A stretch of 64,000 bases of DNA, taken from NCBI GenBank assembly GCA_029226955.1, contig JAQXZA010000034.1, positions 1 to 64,000 of the forward strand, in the 5' to 3' direction. Positions 48,101 to 56,928 of the stretch are shown here, in pieces (position 1 is the first letter of the stretch; each line of letters opens with the position of its first letter). The position numbers were made by a program, and so were the translations under genes. The DNA is from Clostridia bacterium. Its GTDB lineage: Bacteria > Bacillota > Clostridia > Oscillospirales > Acutalibacteraceae. The notes beneath the pieces are model-generated. The model worked only from the letters and a program-made list of their open reading frames with translations, was not told the origin of the DNA and searched no databases.

Positions 48101-51100
48101 TGAAATGTTTTCGATATAAGGTTCAGCGTCAGGATATACAGGTGTTTCAAGGACTGTTTCACCGTTTGCATTAACCTTTCCGTTCCATTTAATAGTATTG
48201 ATGTCGTTTGCATTGTCTGAAACTTTGTTTGTATAATCATCAGCGGTTACAACATCATATCTTGCGTCATTGTTATTTTGTCTGAGGAGATTATTTGCTC
48301 TTGAATATGTAGCACCGTCTGCTCTCAGGCTCATAACCTGACTGTTATCAAACATATTGTATTTGTACTTACCAAGGTTGTATTCCTTTTTTATAAGTCC
48401 GCCGATAAGTTCAAGCATAACTTTACCTGAAAGTGTAACATCACCCTTGCTTGTACCTCGTGTATCGAAGGTCATATCAAAAGCCGCTGTTCCGTTAATT
48501 TCCAGTGACGCAATACCGAGCGGTACCTCTGCACCAACACCGATTGTGATAGAAGGGCGAACTTTTAAACCGCCATAGAAAGTAAGTTTGCGGTTCGGGT
48601 CAGTCATACCTGTATAAGCTGTCAGGTCTATTTTCGGGTCTTCTTTTGAATCAGGGTCATTTACAAAATATAATTTGTGGTTTCGGTATTTTTCAACACC
48701 GATTATACCTGTAATGTCACCGTTGATTTTGCCCTTGACAAATACAGAAACACCGATAGGTGTCGGGTATGAATATTTAGCACCTGCATCGCTGCTTAAT
48801 GTTGCGGTAAGTACCATATCTTCAAAATACCAGTGTTCACCTTTGTCAGAGGATCTCATTGTGATTGAAAAGGCAAATTTAAGGTCAATCTTATAGTTCG
48901 CTGTAAGTTTGCCCGACTTTTTGTTTTGGTTACTTTCTTTGTCAACAAGTTCTTTTGCTTCATTTTCCTTGTCTTTATCTGTAACGTCTGCCGGAGGTGC
49001 AGCGGGTTCATCACCGGAGTTTTCTGCTTCCGGAGGTGCAGCGGGTTCGTCACCGGAGTCTTCTGCTGCCGGAGGTGCAGCAGGTTCGTCTTTTACAAGA
49101 GCCTTTGCTTCGTCCTCAGGTTTTTCCTTCTTTTTCTTTGAATCTTTATATTTACCTTTCCAGTTCGTGTTCCAGCCACAGCTTATAGTTTTGACAAGTT
49201 CGCCTGTTTCTTTATCTTCTGTGGTGGGAGAAAGTGTTTCGTCATCGACTCTTGTAAATATTCCAAGATCAAAAAATGTATCGGCTTTACCTAAATACTC
49301 TATTACGCCATTATAAGGAGCTTCAAAAGAGTTAATAACCGCAATAGCTCCAAGATATTGACGGAATATAATACCTGATTTATGCTCAACATATCCTACG
49401 TCATTCTGGTCAAAAACACGAATAGTAAGATAATCGCCTGCTGATACGCCTTCTTTTGCCGGATTAAAGCTGTAATATCCCTTTTCCGGTTTGCCTTTTT
49501 CGTCGTCGTTGAGTGTAGGAGAAATTGCGTATGTATCCTGACTGTCCTTTACAAGTTCCGTATTAAAGGTCTTTTTGAGCTTTCCGTCTTTGGAATAAAG
49601 ATATGCCTCTACTTTTCCTACGCTATATAATGATGACAGAGAATTAACTTTAAATGTAAAATAATATCTCTGGTCATTATTATTGACATTTATATCAGGA
49701 TTTTCGATTGGATTTGATATATATTGATAGTCGTTCAAAACTTTCTTATCAATTCTTATTTTGGACGCTTTTAAATCCGTAACATTAAATGTATTGTACT
49801 CTTCATACACAATCTCAGCAGGACAACCTACCTGAATATTTGCTGTCCAGTTAGCACTGCCGTTATTGAAAAGGACATTATAAAATTCATTATTTCCAAA
49901 ATCTGTGCTTGTAAATTCAAAACGTCCGTTTTCATCGGTAACCGTTGTCATTCCGTTTACAACAACTTCAACGCTTGATGCAGGGGTTTTTTTGCTTTTT
50001 TCGCCTTTTGTGTTTTCGAGTACGGTTTTGCCGTCGTAGTAAACAGTTCCTGATATAACTCCTTCATTACGTGATGACGGTTTTGCCTCAACATAATAGT
50101 ACAGTTGTCTGTCAATAGGAATATTCGAGATAAAATTAAGGAAATTTCCATACATAGGCTTTGTATCTATATTTTTATAGTATTCGCCGAGTGCGTCCAC
50201 TTCAGCCTGGCTGTAATAACCGTCTTGGTTTGTGTCGCCTGTACGGTCATTCCATATAATTTTATATTTTTTGCCGTCAATTTCATTCTTGAATACAGAA
50301 ATGAAGTCATATCTTGTATTCAAAGAATATCCGTCAATTTTTATTACATCACCCTCGCAAAGAGTCTTTACCTTACCGTTGATTACTTTTTTGTATGTTC
50401 TCTTATATTTTGCTGTAAGTATGTTGCCTGCATTGTTAGGGTCTGCCGTTGTTACAATAACCTTGTTCTGATACTGAGGAGATTCAGCGGCGGGGTTTAC
50501 AGTCATACTTATGACAGAATTTCTTGACGTTACATTGATATTTATTATACCGACGCTGTTGTTTCCGCCTGTACCGCCTGACTTATTTTTTACATAAAGT
50601 TTAGACGGAGTGACTGAGAGGTTGCCCTGTATATTGTGTTCAAAGCCCCATACTCTTGGTTTGTCCTTGATTGTGTCTTCATAATTTTTATACAGTGCTT
50701 TTTGTATATCTGTATTTACAACGTTTATATTTCCGCTTGAAATGTAAAGTTTTGAGTAAAGCTCTTTTTCAAGCCGTTCAGATGTTGCAGAAACATTGTT
50801 GTAGTTAATGGCACTCCATTCGTAACCAAGAATAACCTTTGTATCTGTCGGAACAACATTGTACTTGACTGTATCAAGTTTACCCATTGTTATAATATCG
50901 CCGTTTTTGAATGTATTGTTCTGAATTTTGATATTGTCCTCGCTGTCAACATTGAACTTGACTATTGCCGTTTTCTGACGGTAAACGGGGCGTATCTCAA
51001 AGAAAGGTGCCTCGTGACCCTGAATTTGTGAAGAGTTCTTAAAAATATTTAAAGGTATGCGTCCGTATGATATGTTTCCGTTTGTCGGGTTAACATAATA

Positions 51101-53206
51101 GCCTGTAAGAGTACCTTTGTAAAGGTCGTTTACGGAAATATCCGTTCCTTCTACATAGAAGTAGCCATTCTGTGTGTTTTTAGGTTTGATTTTTACACCC
51201 CAGAGATAAACATTTTCCTGTTCTTCTTTGGTAAGCTGACTGTTTTTAAGGTCGCTTTTAACAGAAATTATATCATCTCTATAGAAAATATTTTCTGAAA
51301 TAGTGTCTTTTTCGCCTTTTTTGGTATATGTAACACCACTGCCGTCTGCAAAATTAAGTCCGCCTATGTATTTAGCGTCCTTTTGTTTTGTTTTTTCGTA
51401 CTTTGTCGGACTTATGTAGGTTTTAGTGTACAGCCACGAGTCTTCATCACTTTTTTCCATAAAGTCCGACTCTTTACCATCATACGAGAGTCCGCTTACA
51501 AGTCGTACTTTTATCGGCAGTGCATACAGAGCCATATCACTGAAATGAGCCTTAGTATCTTTTGTATCATTTTCATAATAGGTTCCATAATGTATATACG
51601 GTACTTTGCGGTCACTGTCTTTCATATAATACTCCTGACTCCAATAACCCCACGAACCGCCTTTTTTATTAACAAGATAGTTATGGTCACCGAGTGCAAG
51701 ATATGTATAAAAGTCCGTATTGTAACCCGAATTCCAAAGAATACCTAAGAATCGTGTTTCAAAATATGTACCTCTGCACCAGTTTTCAACATCGTATCCC
51801 AACATACCGCTCATAGAGAGTATATCGGTATTATTATACGATTTCATTCTACAACTTGTCATTGTTGTGCCTGTACTGTTTTCAAGCTCAGCAAGTTTTT
51901 TGTATTTCCAGTAATTTATTTCATTTATTGTCGCTGTGTCAGCAGTCTTTGCATTAGCATTTGTCAATGCAAACAAAACCGGAACTTCTGAATTTATGAT
52001 AATGTCTGCCGTGTCGCTTGATGTAGAGTTGCTGTCCTCAACACGAACCTTGAAAGATACAGTACCGTTTTCGGGACGTTGGAGAATAGGAATTTCTACT
52101 TTTCTGTATTCCTGGTCGGCACTGAAAGAAAGTGATTCCGAAAAAGGATTATAGTATATTCCGCTTTCGGCTGTGCCTGAAATTGTGCTGATAACAGCCT
52201 CGCCCTGATGTGATATACCTTTTGTGCGGTGTATTGTAACAGTTACTTTATCCTCATTAGGATTTAAAATTATGCTGTCCTCGTCAATCACAAATTCCGA
52301 TTTGTCGTATTCGTCATTGTCCTTGATTACTACAAGTCCTGACGGGTTGTCCACAAGGTCAGCACCCTTTGCGTCGGTAAGCAAAAGCATTGCTATTTCG
52401 TCATCTTCGGCTTTGTCATCATCATTAACGATGAATTTCAGCTTTTTGTAGGTTTCACCCGGTGCAAAGGTAAGTTCACATTCAGCACCCGGCATTTCAG
52501 AATAGGCTTGGTTGTAGTATTCGGAAAGTTCCTCGTTTGTGAGTTCCGATTCCTCACCGCTGAGAGTTTTGTCTGTCCACGGTGTTTTGTCGGCTTTCTC
52601 GTCTGTGAGAAGTTCCTTTGCCGAACCCAAGTCAGTACCTACTTCATCTGTCGGAGAAAGTACGCTTTCCTCTGTTGATGTTTCGTCGTCAGTGTCGGGA
52701 TTTGCCTTGTTCGGTGTATCAGCTTCTGTTTCTGCTGATGTTTCGGCTGTTGAATTTTCGTCGTTGTTGATTACAGTTTCATTGCCGTCAAAAACAACAG
52801 GAACGTCCTGTGCCTCTTTAAGCTGTTCCTTGTAAAATCCCGAACCGTCTTCGGTTTTGAGTTCATCATCACCGAACCAACCCGGAATGGCTACTTTGTA
52901 GTCGTCGCCATAGTCGGCAGAGATGTCAACGGCTTTGAATTTTACAGTTGCCTCTTTGTCGGTATTTCCGGCACGGATAATGGCAAATTCAATACTGTCT
53001 GTGCCTTCCTGAACTTCAAGTCGTGGTTCAAGGAACGCAAAGACACCGTTTGGATAGGTTTCACTGTCCGCAAGGGATTTCAACGCACTTGCAATTCTTT
53101 CATCTGTGATTGAATCGCTGGCAAGAACTGTTGTCGGAACCGCTCCCGCAAGTATGCACGATGCAAGTACAACTGCTGTGGCTCGTTTGAAGATTTTAGA
53201 CTTCAT
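45137..53206 (-). CDS. 2689-aa secreted, wall-anchored-type surface protein with Calx-beta-like, CARDB-like and carboxypeptidase-regulatory-like domains
   Basis: Signal peptide MKSKIFKRATAVVLASCILAGAVPTTVLA; Calx-beta-like RLEVQEGTDSIEFAIIRAG...; C-terminal EPST repeats then TTNTGDATPLFPLFITVLAAAGLAALCFTGKRKSYKK. Confidence 0.85.
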   Translation of the reverse strand: MKSKIFKRATAVVLASCILAGAVPTTVLASDSITDERIASALKSLADSETYPNGVFAFLEPRLEVQEGTDSIEFAIIRAGNTDKEATVKFKAVDISADYGDDYKVAIPGWFGDDELKTEDGSGFYKEQLKEAQDVPVVFDGNETVINNDENSTAETSAETEADTPNKANPDTDDETSTEESVLSPTDEVGTDLGSAKELLTDEKADKTPWTDKTLSGEESELTNEELSEYYNQAYSEMPGAECELTFAPGETYKKLKFIVNDDDKAEDDEIAMLLLTDAKGADLVDNPSGLVVIKDNDEYDKSEFVIDEDSIILNPNEDKVTVTIHRTKGISHQGEAVISTISGTAESGIYYNPFSESLSFSADQEYRKVEIPILQRPENGTVSFKVRVEDSNSTSSDTADIIINSEVPVLFALTNANAKTADTATINEINYWKYKKLAELENSTGTTMTSCRMKSYNNTDILSMSGMLGYDVENWCRGTYFETRFLGILWNSGYNTDFYTYLALGDHNYLVNKKGGSWGYWSQEYYMKDSDRKVPYIHYGTYYENDTKDTKAHFSDMALYALPIKVRLVSGLSYDGKESDFMEKSDEDSWLYTKTYISPTKYEKTKQKDAKYIGGLNFADGSGVTYTKKGEKDTISENIFYRDDIISVKSDLKNSQLTKEEQENVYLWGVKIKPKNTQNGYFYVEGTDISVNDLYKGTLTGYYVNPTNGNISYGRIPLNIFKNSSQIQGHEAPFFEIRPVYRQKTAIVKFNVDSEDNIKIQNNTFKNGDIITMGKLDTVKYNVVPTDTKVILGYEWSAINYNNVSATSERLEKELYSKLYISSGNINVVNTDIQKALYKNYEDTIKDKPRVWGFEHNIQGNLSVTPSKLYVKNKSGGTGGNNSVGIININVTSRNSVISMTVNPAAESPQYQNKVIVTTADPNNAGNILTAKYKRTYKKVINGKVKTLCEGDVIKIDGYSLNTRYDFISVFKNEIDGKKYKIIWNDRTGDTNQDGYYSQAEVDALGEYYKNIDTKPMYGNFLNFISNIPIDRQLYYYVEAKPSSRNEGVISGTVYYDGKTVLENTKGEKSKKTPASSVEVVVNGMTTVTDENGRFEFTSTDFGNNEFYNVLFNNGSANWTANIQVGCPAEIVYEEYNTFNVTDLKASKIRIDKKVLNDYQYISNPIENPDINVNNNDQRYYFTFKVNSLSSLYSVGKVEAYLYSKDGKLKKTFNTELVKDSQDTYAISPTLNDDEKGKPEKGYYSFNPAKEGVSAGDYLTIRVFDQNDVGYVEHKSGIIFRQYLGAIAVINSFEAPYNGVIEYLGKADTFFDLGIFTRVDDETLSPTTEDKETGELVKTISCGWNTNWKGKYKDSKKKKEKPEDEAKALVKDEPAAPPAAEDSGDEPAAPPEAENSGDEPAAPPADVTDKDKENEAKELVDKESNQNKKSGKLTANYKIDLKFAFSITMRSSDKGEHWYFEDMVLTATLSSDAGAKYSYPTPIGVSVFVKGKINGDITGIIGVEKYRNHKLYFVNDPDSKEDPKIDLTAYTGMTDPNRKLTFYGGLKVRPSITIGVGAEVPLGIASLEINGTAAFDMTFDTRGTSKGDVTLSGKVMLELIGGLIKKEYNLGKYKYNMFDNSQVMSLRADGATYSRANNLLRQNNNDARYDVVTADDYTNKVSDNANDINTIKWNGKVNANGETVLETPVYPDAEPYIENISGNRQFMLWIDDSLAGVDEESYNNTSVAYSICKDGVWSEPKMIDETSTFDVTPYLYKIDDDRLLILWSDISLAEDDPVETANSSCIKACFFDATTNTFSKITQVTKSTAADIVADYSPKVAYSVVNDKKYLMVSYCKDEYKKAVSDEEVTVGDLINPYQTIAYRFYDFDKEEWVDTYSGDTADKLSVLTKAQKADFEKNWYGQHFVDFSKYVYVDESNISDGNGGWTEKPNSEDVKLTGIGKDYAIRSFDTIGYDDKAIFAFCIDVDGNAETTEDQDVFLKVYDRTLNKEYPAIRVTNDNTQQSNVSLVSDGLGGINLFYLDNGNIAEYDVAQLIDNGLTMKAQDGTEVLIFDKSFANYNQPKIIHQADENNPVTSFSATLTDDVNIYITWTEYGVSYKDGIDHNSDEATKPEHQYIEHQIHLITNNIDVNAVPLYDENNQPLIYPEKDNDGNTIDYKTVKDINGLTGIVNAGDQMIKYVKSEHWTDDIQITDEQDANHSGIDATVTDDNILRFVYLNAPSTILTDEQNGNKYRGLDEDNPTLCVRDFDLSQPKYSVEIDNLDNIISGQTNTNVAVNVTNKNASFGRDVEIQLYCDNEKLGSNTISSINGGVTETVYINCDIPENIDGKKLKAVVVVDGKEICSTEETLAYADNWAIESVDTEFVDRNTVKLTANVYNNGEEKSSGLVLHTELNGKETTDSEPFDLEIGETKTVVWTVPVKDSDFEVSTLDDGSVQEKATITVKSSANDVDVAVIRSASKELVDAAANIKDIEFSDFASGEKLDTDIKLGTDSLLELDTNGIFNSDTENGIDVRYVSSDESVVKLINNFVRPVSKGKATITVMYAPKSDSIVCIDDKNSVTIDNWNEIPSSLIKTKTLTVEVTDAVTPDEPSVEPSEPSTEPSTEPSTEPSTEPSIEPSQSEPTSSDTPTSSTEPTNSDVSENTSNSQSSGTTNTGDATPLFPLFITVLAAAGLAALCFTGKRKSYKK
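45350..45417 (-). repeat. 12-bp tandem repeat encoding EPST units
   Basis: ggttcggttgaa-type units repeated about six times. Confidence 0.85.
48985..49090 (-). repeat. 36-bp tandem repeat (about 3 copies) encoding DEPAAPPAAEDSG-like units
   Basis: tctgctgccggaggtgcagcgggttcgtcaccggag repeats. Confidence 0.85.
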
Positions 53207-53483
53207 TGTTTTTCCTCCTTGTTTTTAAGATTTATATATATAAAAAACGTGCAAACTTTCAAAAAATCATAGATAAGTTTAAAACTTTTATGATTTTTTG
53301 TATTTGCTTGTTTAACATAAATATTATACCAACAGAAGTGCAACAGAAGTGCAACAAAATAAAAACTTTTTTCAAAAATATTACATAAATTATGCCTGAA
53401 ATTATATAAAAATCCTTTGCGTATTGCTGAAAAATGTGATAATATAAACTAAAAATTACGATAACGGAACAGGAGGTCAAAAA

Positions 53484-54257
53484 ATGTCGGAAAAGAAAAA
53501 AATAATCGGTACAATATTCAGAATTTTGCTTATATGTGTTTCTTTTTTTATGATAGGCTGGTACATAATTTCCGCAATAGTTACAATCGGCAGTATATCA
53601 GGAATAATATTTTTTACCTGTACAGCATTGAGCGGTATTTTTTCAAAACAGTTTTTTATGCTTACGGATAAAATAAAATCCAACAAAATCGGAAAAATAA
53701 TATTCAGAGTGGTAACGGCTCTTTTTGCGGCGGCAATGATTTTTGTTGCTGTTGAACTTGGTGCAATGGTTTATGGTGCTTGTCGTACTCCTGATGAAAA
53801 TTCAACGCTTGTTGTGCTTGGCTGTCAGGTAAACGGCACAAATCCGAGCAAAATGCTGAGAATAAGACTTGAAACGGCTTATGACTATCTTGTTGAAAAT
53901 CCCGACACAAAATGTATTGTTTCGGGCGGAAAAGGCTCAAACGAGAGAATAAGCGAGGCACAGTGTATGTATAACTGGCTTACGGCAAAGGGAATTTCTG
54001 CCGACAGAATTTATATGGAGGACAAATCCACAAACACTGACGAAAATATTGAATTTTCAAAACAAATTATCGAACAGGAAAATCTCAATAAAAGTCTTGC
54101 AATAGTGACGGACGGTTTTCACGAGTTCCGTGCGTCGATTATAGCATTAAAGCACGGTTGTTCAAGCGGAGCGGTTTCTGCACCTACACCGTTTTATCTT
54201 GCGGCGAATTTCACCACAAGGGAATTGTTTGCATTTGCCGCAGAAATACTGCTGTAA
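53484..54257 (+). CDS. YdcF/ElyC/SanA (DUF218) family protein
   Basis: N-terminal TMs; LVVLGCQVNGTNPSKMLRIRLETAYDYL, IVSGGKGSNERISEAQCMYNWL, STNTDENIEFSKQII. Confidence 0.92.
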   Translation: MSEKKKIIGTIFRILLICVSFFMIGWYIISAIVTIGSISGIIFFTCTALSGIFSKQFFMLTDKIKSNKIGKIIFRVVTALFAAAMIFVAVELGAMVYGACRTPDENSTLVVLGCQVNGTNPSKMLRIRLETAYDYLVENPDTKCIVSGGKGSNERISEAQCMYNWLTAKGISADRIYMEDKSTNTDENIEFSKQIIEQENLNKSLAIVTDGFHEFRASIIALKHGCSSGAVSAPTPFYLAANFTTRELFAFAAEILL

Positions 54258-54373
54258 AACGGCAGAATCTTCACTTTTTGCAAAAATATTACGATTGAAA
54301 TTTGCACAATAATGTGTTAAAATTAAATTTCAGCCGAAAAACATACGCTATAACCGAAAGAAGTGTAATAAAG

Positions 54374-55300
54374 ATGCCTATAAGAATACAGAGCGAACTT
54401 CCGGCATTCAAGACGCTTGAATCCGAAAATATATTTGTAATGACACCCGAAAGGGCTATGTCACAGGACATAAGACCGCTTAAAATTATAATTTTAAATC
54501 TTATGCCCACAAAAATTGCAACCGAAACACAGCTTTTAAGACTTCTGGGAAACAGTCCTTTACAGGTTGATGTTGAACTTTTGCAAACGGTCACACACGT
54601 TTCAAAAAATACACCACAGGAACATCTCACGACATTTTACAAAACCTTTGATGAAGTCAAAGACCAGTTTTTTGACGGAATGATAATAACTGGTGCACCT
54701 GTTGAACTTATGCCTTATGAAGAAGTTGACTACTGGGACGAATTGTGCGAAATTATGGAGTGGTCAACTCACAATGTTTACAGCACACTGCATATATGCT
54801 GGGGAGCACAGGCAGGTCTTTATTATCATTACGGTATTCCGAAATATAACCTTGATGAAAAACTTTCGGGTGTTTATGTTCACAGAATACACGACGTGTT
54901 TCACCCTCTTATGCGTGGCTTTGACGACAAGATACTTATGCCACATTCACGCTATACGGGTGTTCACCGTTCCGAAATACGAAAACACGATGATTTGCTT
55001 ATTCTTGCGTCGTCAAACATTGCCGGTGTTGCGATTGTTGCCAACAAAAACGGCAGACAGTTCTTTGTGATGGGACACGCTGAATATGACCGCAACACGC
55101 TTGCAAACGAATATTTCCGTGACAGAAACAAAGGCTTGAAACCGCAACTTCCTTATAATTATTTTCCCGGAAACGACCCGGCGTCAATTCCTATGCTCAC
55201 TTGGCGTAGCTATGCGACAATACTATATTCAAACTGGCTGAATTATTATGTTTATCAGCAGACGCCGTATAATCTTTCTGACATTAAATCTTTCAAATAA
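54374..55300 (+). CDS. metA: homoserine O-acyltransferase (MetA family)
   Basis: [65 protein letters not shown]; start set to 54374. Confidence 0.97.
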   Translation: MPIRIQSELPAFKTLESENIFVMTPERAMSQDIRPLKIIILNLMPTKIATETQLLRLLGNSPLQVDVELLQTVTHVSKNTPQEHLTTFYKTFDEVKDQFFDGMIITGAPVELMPYEEVDYWDELCEIMEWSTHNVYSTLHICWGAQAGLYYHYGIPKYNLDEKLSGVYVHRIHDVFHPLMRGFDDKILMPHSRYTGVHRSEIRKHDDLLILASSNIAGVAIVANKNGRQFFVMGHAEYDRNTLANEYFRDRNKGLKPQLPYNYFPGNDPASIPMLTWRSYATILYSNWLNYYVYQQTPYNLSDIKSFK

Positions 55301-55369
55301 AATTTTCCGTTCATAAAACCCCTTTTCAATCTAATACTAATACTATATATAAAAAGGGGGTTGGTCTGT

Positions 55370-55555
55370 ATGAAAAAGCCACTGCACAGTTATGGCGGTT
55401 ACGAAAATTTTTATACTTCCGACAATTCAGATACAGTCGGGGAGGACGATTTTTACGGTGTAGATGATTATGTTTATTTTCTTTCAAACGGAATGTCCGA
55501 CAACGAAAAAATAGACGCATATAATTATTTCTGTGAATATCCTGACGAACAGTAA
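55370..55555 (+). CDS. small acidic Tyr-rich hypothetical protein (61 aa)
   Basis: ORF with AAAAGGGGG upstream; MKKPLHSYGGYENFYTSDNSDTVGEDDFYGVDDYVYFLSNGMSDNEKIDAYNYFCEYPDEQ. Confidence 0.55.
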   Translation: MKKPLHSYGGYENFYTSDNSDTVGEDDFYGVDDYVYFLSNGMSDNEKIDAYNYFCEYPDEQ

Positions 55556-55604
55556 AATACAGCAGACACCTACACTTTGTATTTATACTTCACTTAAAAA
55601 TTTC

Positions 55605-55633
55605 TTGACAAGCATTGACAATTATGTTATTAT
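55605..55633 (+). promoter_or_regulatory. sigma-A-like promoter for rplU
   Basis: TTGACA (55605-55610), 17 bp, TATTAT (55628-55633). Confidence 0.6.
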
Positions 55634-55639
55634 AATTAA

Positions 55640-55716
55640 GCCGCTTATTGTGGGCTTGTGTAAGTGAGAATTTCTCCGCCCGTCAGTAGCGAGTTTAATA
55701 ACAGGTAGGTGCCGAA
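55640..55716 (+). ncRNA. candidate ribosomal protein L21 leader
   Basis: Structured-looking leader between promoter and rplU: ccgcttattgtgggcttgtgtaagtgagaatttctccgcccgtcagtagcgag...aggtaggtgccgaa. Confidence 0.6.
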
Positions 55717-56025
55717 ATGTACGCAGTAATTGAAACAGGCGGAAAGCAGTACAAGGTTTCTAACGGTGACGTTGTATTTGTTGAAAAGCTTGACGCAGAA
55801 AATGATTCATCAGTTGACTTCAAGGTTGTTGCAGTCAGCACAGATGACGGCTTCAAGGTAGGTGCTCCTTACGTTGAGGGTGCAAAGGTAACAGGTAAGG
55901 TTATCAAAACAGCTAAATCAAAGAAGATCACAGTATTTACTTACAAGCCTAAAAAGAGCGAGAAACGCAAAATGGGTCACAGACAGTATTATACTAAGGT
56001 TCAGATCGAATCAATTCAGGCATAA
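55717..56025 (+). CDS. rplU: 50S ribosomal protein L21
   Basis: [25 protein letters not shown] ... [16 protein letters not shown]. Confidence 0.98.
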   Translation: MYAVIETGGKQYKVSNGDVVFVEKLDAENDSSVDFKVVAVSTDDGFKVGAPYVEGAKVTGKVIKTAKSKKITVFTYKPKKSEKRKMGHRQYYTKVQIESIQA

Positions 56026-56345
56026 TGATAAACGCAGAATTTTTTGTTGACAAAAACAAAAACTTTCTCGGTTTTCATATAAGCGGTCATTCCGGAATGG
56101 CTGAGTCGGGCAGTGACATAATATGTGCGTTTGTATCTTCCGCAGCATATATGGCGGCGAATACAATTACCGACATTATTCACGCAAAGGCAACGGCTGA
56201 GGACAGTGACGGCGATATGTACGTTATGGTTGACAAAAATGACGCAGACTTGTGTCAGGATATTCTCGCAGGATTAAAGCTCCATCTCGTCAATACAGAG
56301 GAGCAGTATCCGCAGTATTTACAGGTAAATTTTACGGAGGTGTAA
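56025..56345 (+). CDS. prp: ribosomal-processing cysteine protease Prp
   Basis: [32 protein letters not shown]; between rplU and rpmA. Confidence 0.95.
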   Translation: MINAEFFVDKNKNFLGFHISGHSGMAESGSDIICAFVSSAAYMAANTITDIIHAKATAEDSDGDMYVMVDKNDADLCQDILAGLKLHLVNTEEQYPQYLQVNFTEV

Positions 56346-56349
56346 AGTA

Positions 56350-56634
56350 ATGCTTAAAATCAATGTTCAGTTGTTTGCTCATAAAAAGGGCGGCGGTTCT
56401 ACAAAAAACGGTCGTGATTCAGAATCAAAGCGTCTTGGTGCAAAACGTGCAGACGGTCAGTTTGTTCTTGCAGGAAACATTCTTGTAAAACAGCGTGGAA
56501 CACACATTCATCCGGGCAACAATGTAGGTCGTGGATCAGATGATACACTTTTTGCTCTTGTTGATGGTAACGTTAAGTATGAGCGTGTAGGTCGTGATCG
56601 CAAACAGGTTTCAGTTTACGCTGTTGAACAGTAA
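56350..56634 (+). CDS. rpmA: 50S ribosomal protein L27 with cleavable N-terminal extension
   Basis: [24 protein letters not shown]. Confidence 0.98.
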   Translation: MLKINVQLFAHKKGGGSTKNGRDSESKRLGAKRADGQFVLAGNILVKQRGTHIHPGNNVGRGSDDTLFALVDGNVKYERVGRDRKQVSVYAVEQ

Positions 56635-56650
56635 TAACAAAAAACCATTC

Positions 56651-56684
56651 AGAGCTTCGGTGTTCTTGCCGAGGCTCTTTTTAA
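56651..56684 (+). terminator. Rho-independent terminator after rpmA
   Basis: agagcttcggtgttcttgccgaggctctTTTTaat. Confidence 0.75.
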
Positions 56685-56710
56685 TGCGTAATTCGTAATG
56701 CGTAATTATT
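56682..56710 (+). repeat. CGTAATT-type heptamer array
   Basis: taatgcgtaattcgtaatgcgtaattatt. Confidence 0.85.
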
Positions 56711-56876
56711 ATGACCGTAAGTGTATATGTTAAGTTTGGTTTATGATAAATTCGGTTATGTTGTGGAAATATTATAATGAATGATGACTATTGAATAATT
56801 TTTGTTATCACAGGTGTGTAGCACTTATGAATTTATGGGGCGGAAACAGACTAACGACTGACATTAACTGTAAACG

Positions 56877-56910
56877 CAATTACGAATTACGAATTACGCA
56901 TTACGAATTT
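56877..56910 (-). repeat. AATTACG-type heptamer array, inverted relative to 56682-56710
   Basis: caattacgaattacgaattacgcattacgaattt. Confidence 0.85.
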
Positions 56911-56928
56911 TAAAAAGGGGTGTTTAAG

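Noticed and set aside
48985-49090. CRISPR-like direct repeats
   Set aside because: 36-bp repeats are contiguous, without spacers, and in frame within the surface protein.
54258-54373. SAM riboswitch upstream of metA
   Set aside because: The leader is short and AT-rich with no recognisable SAM-I core or terminator.
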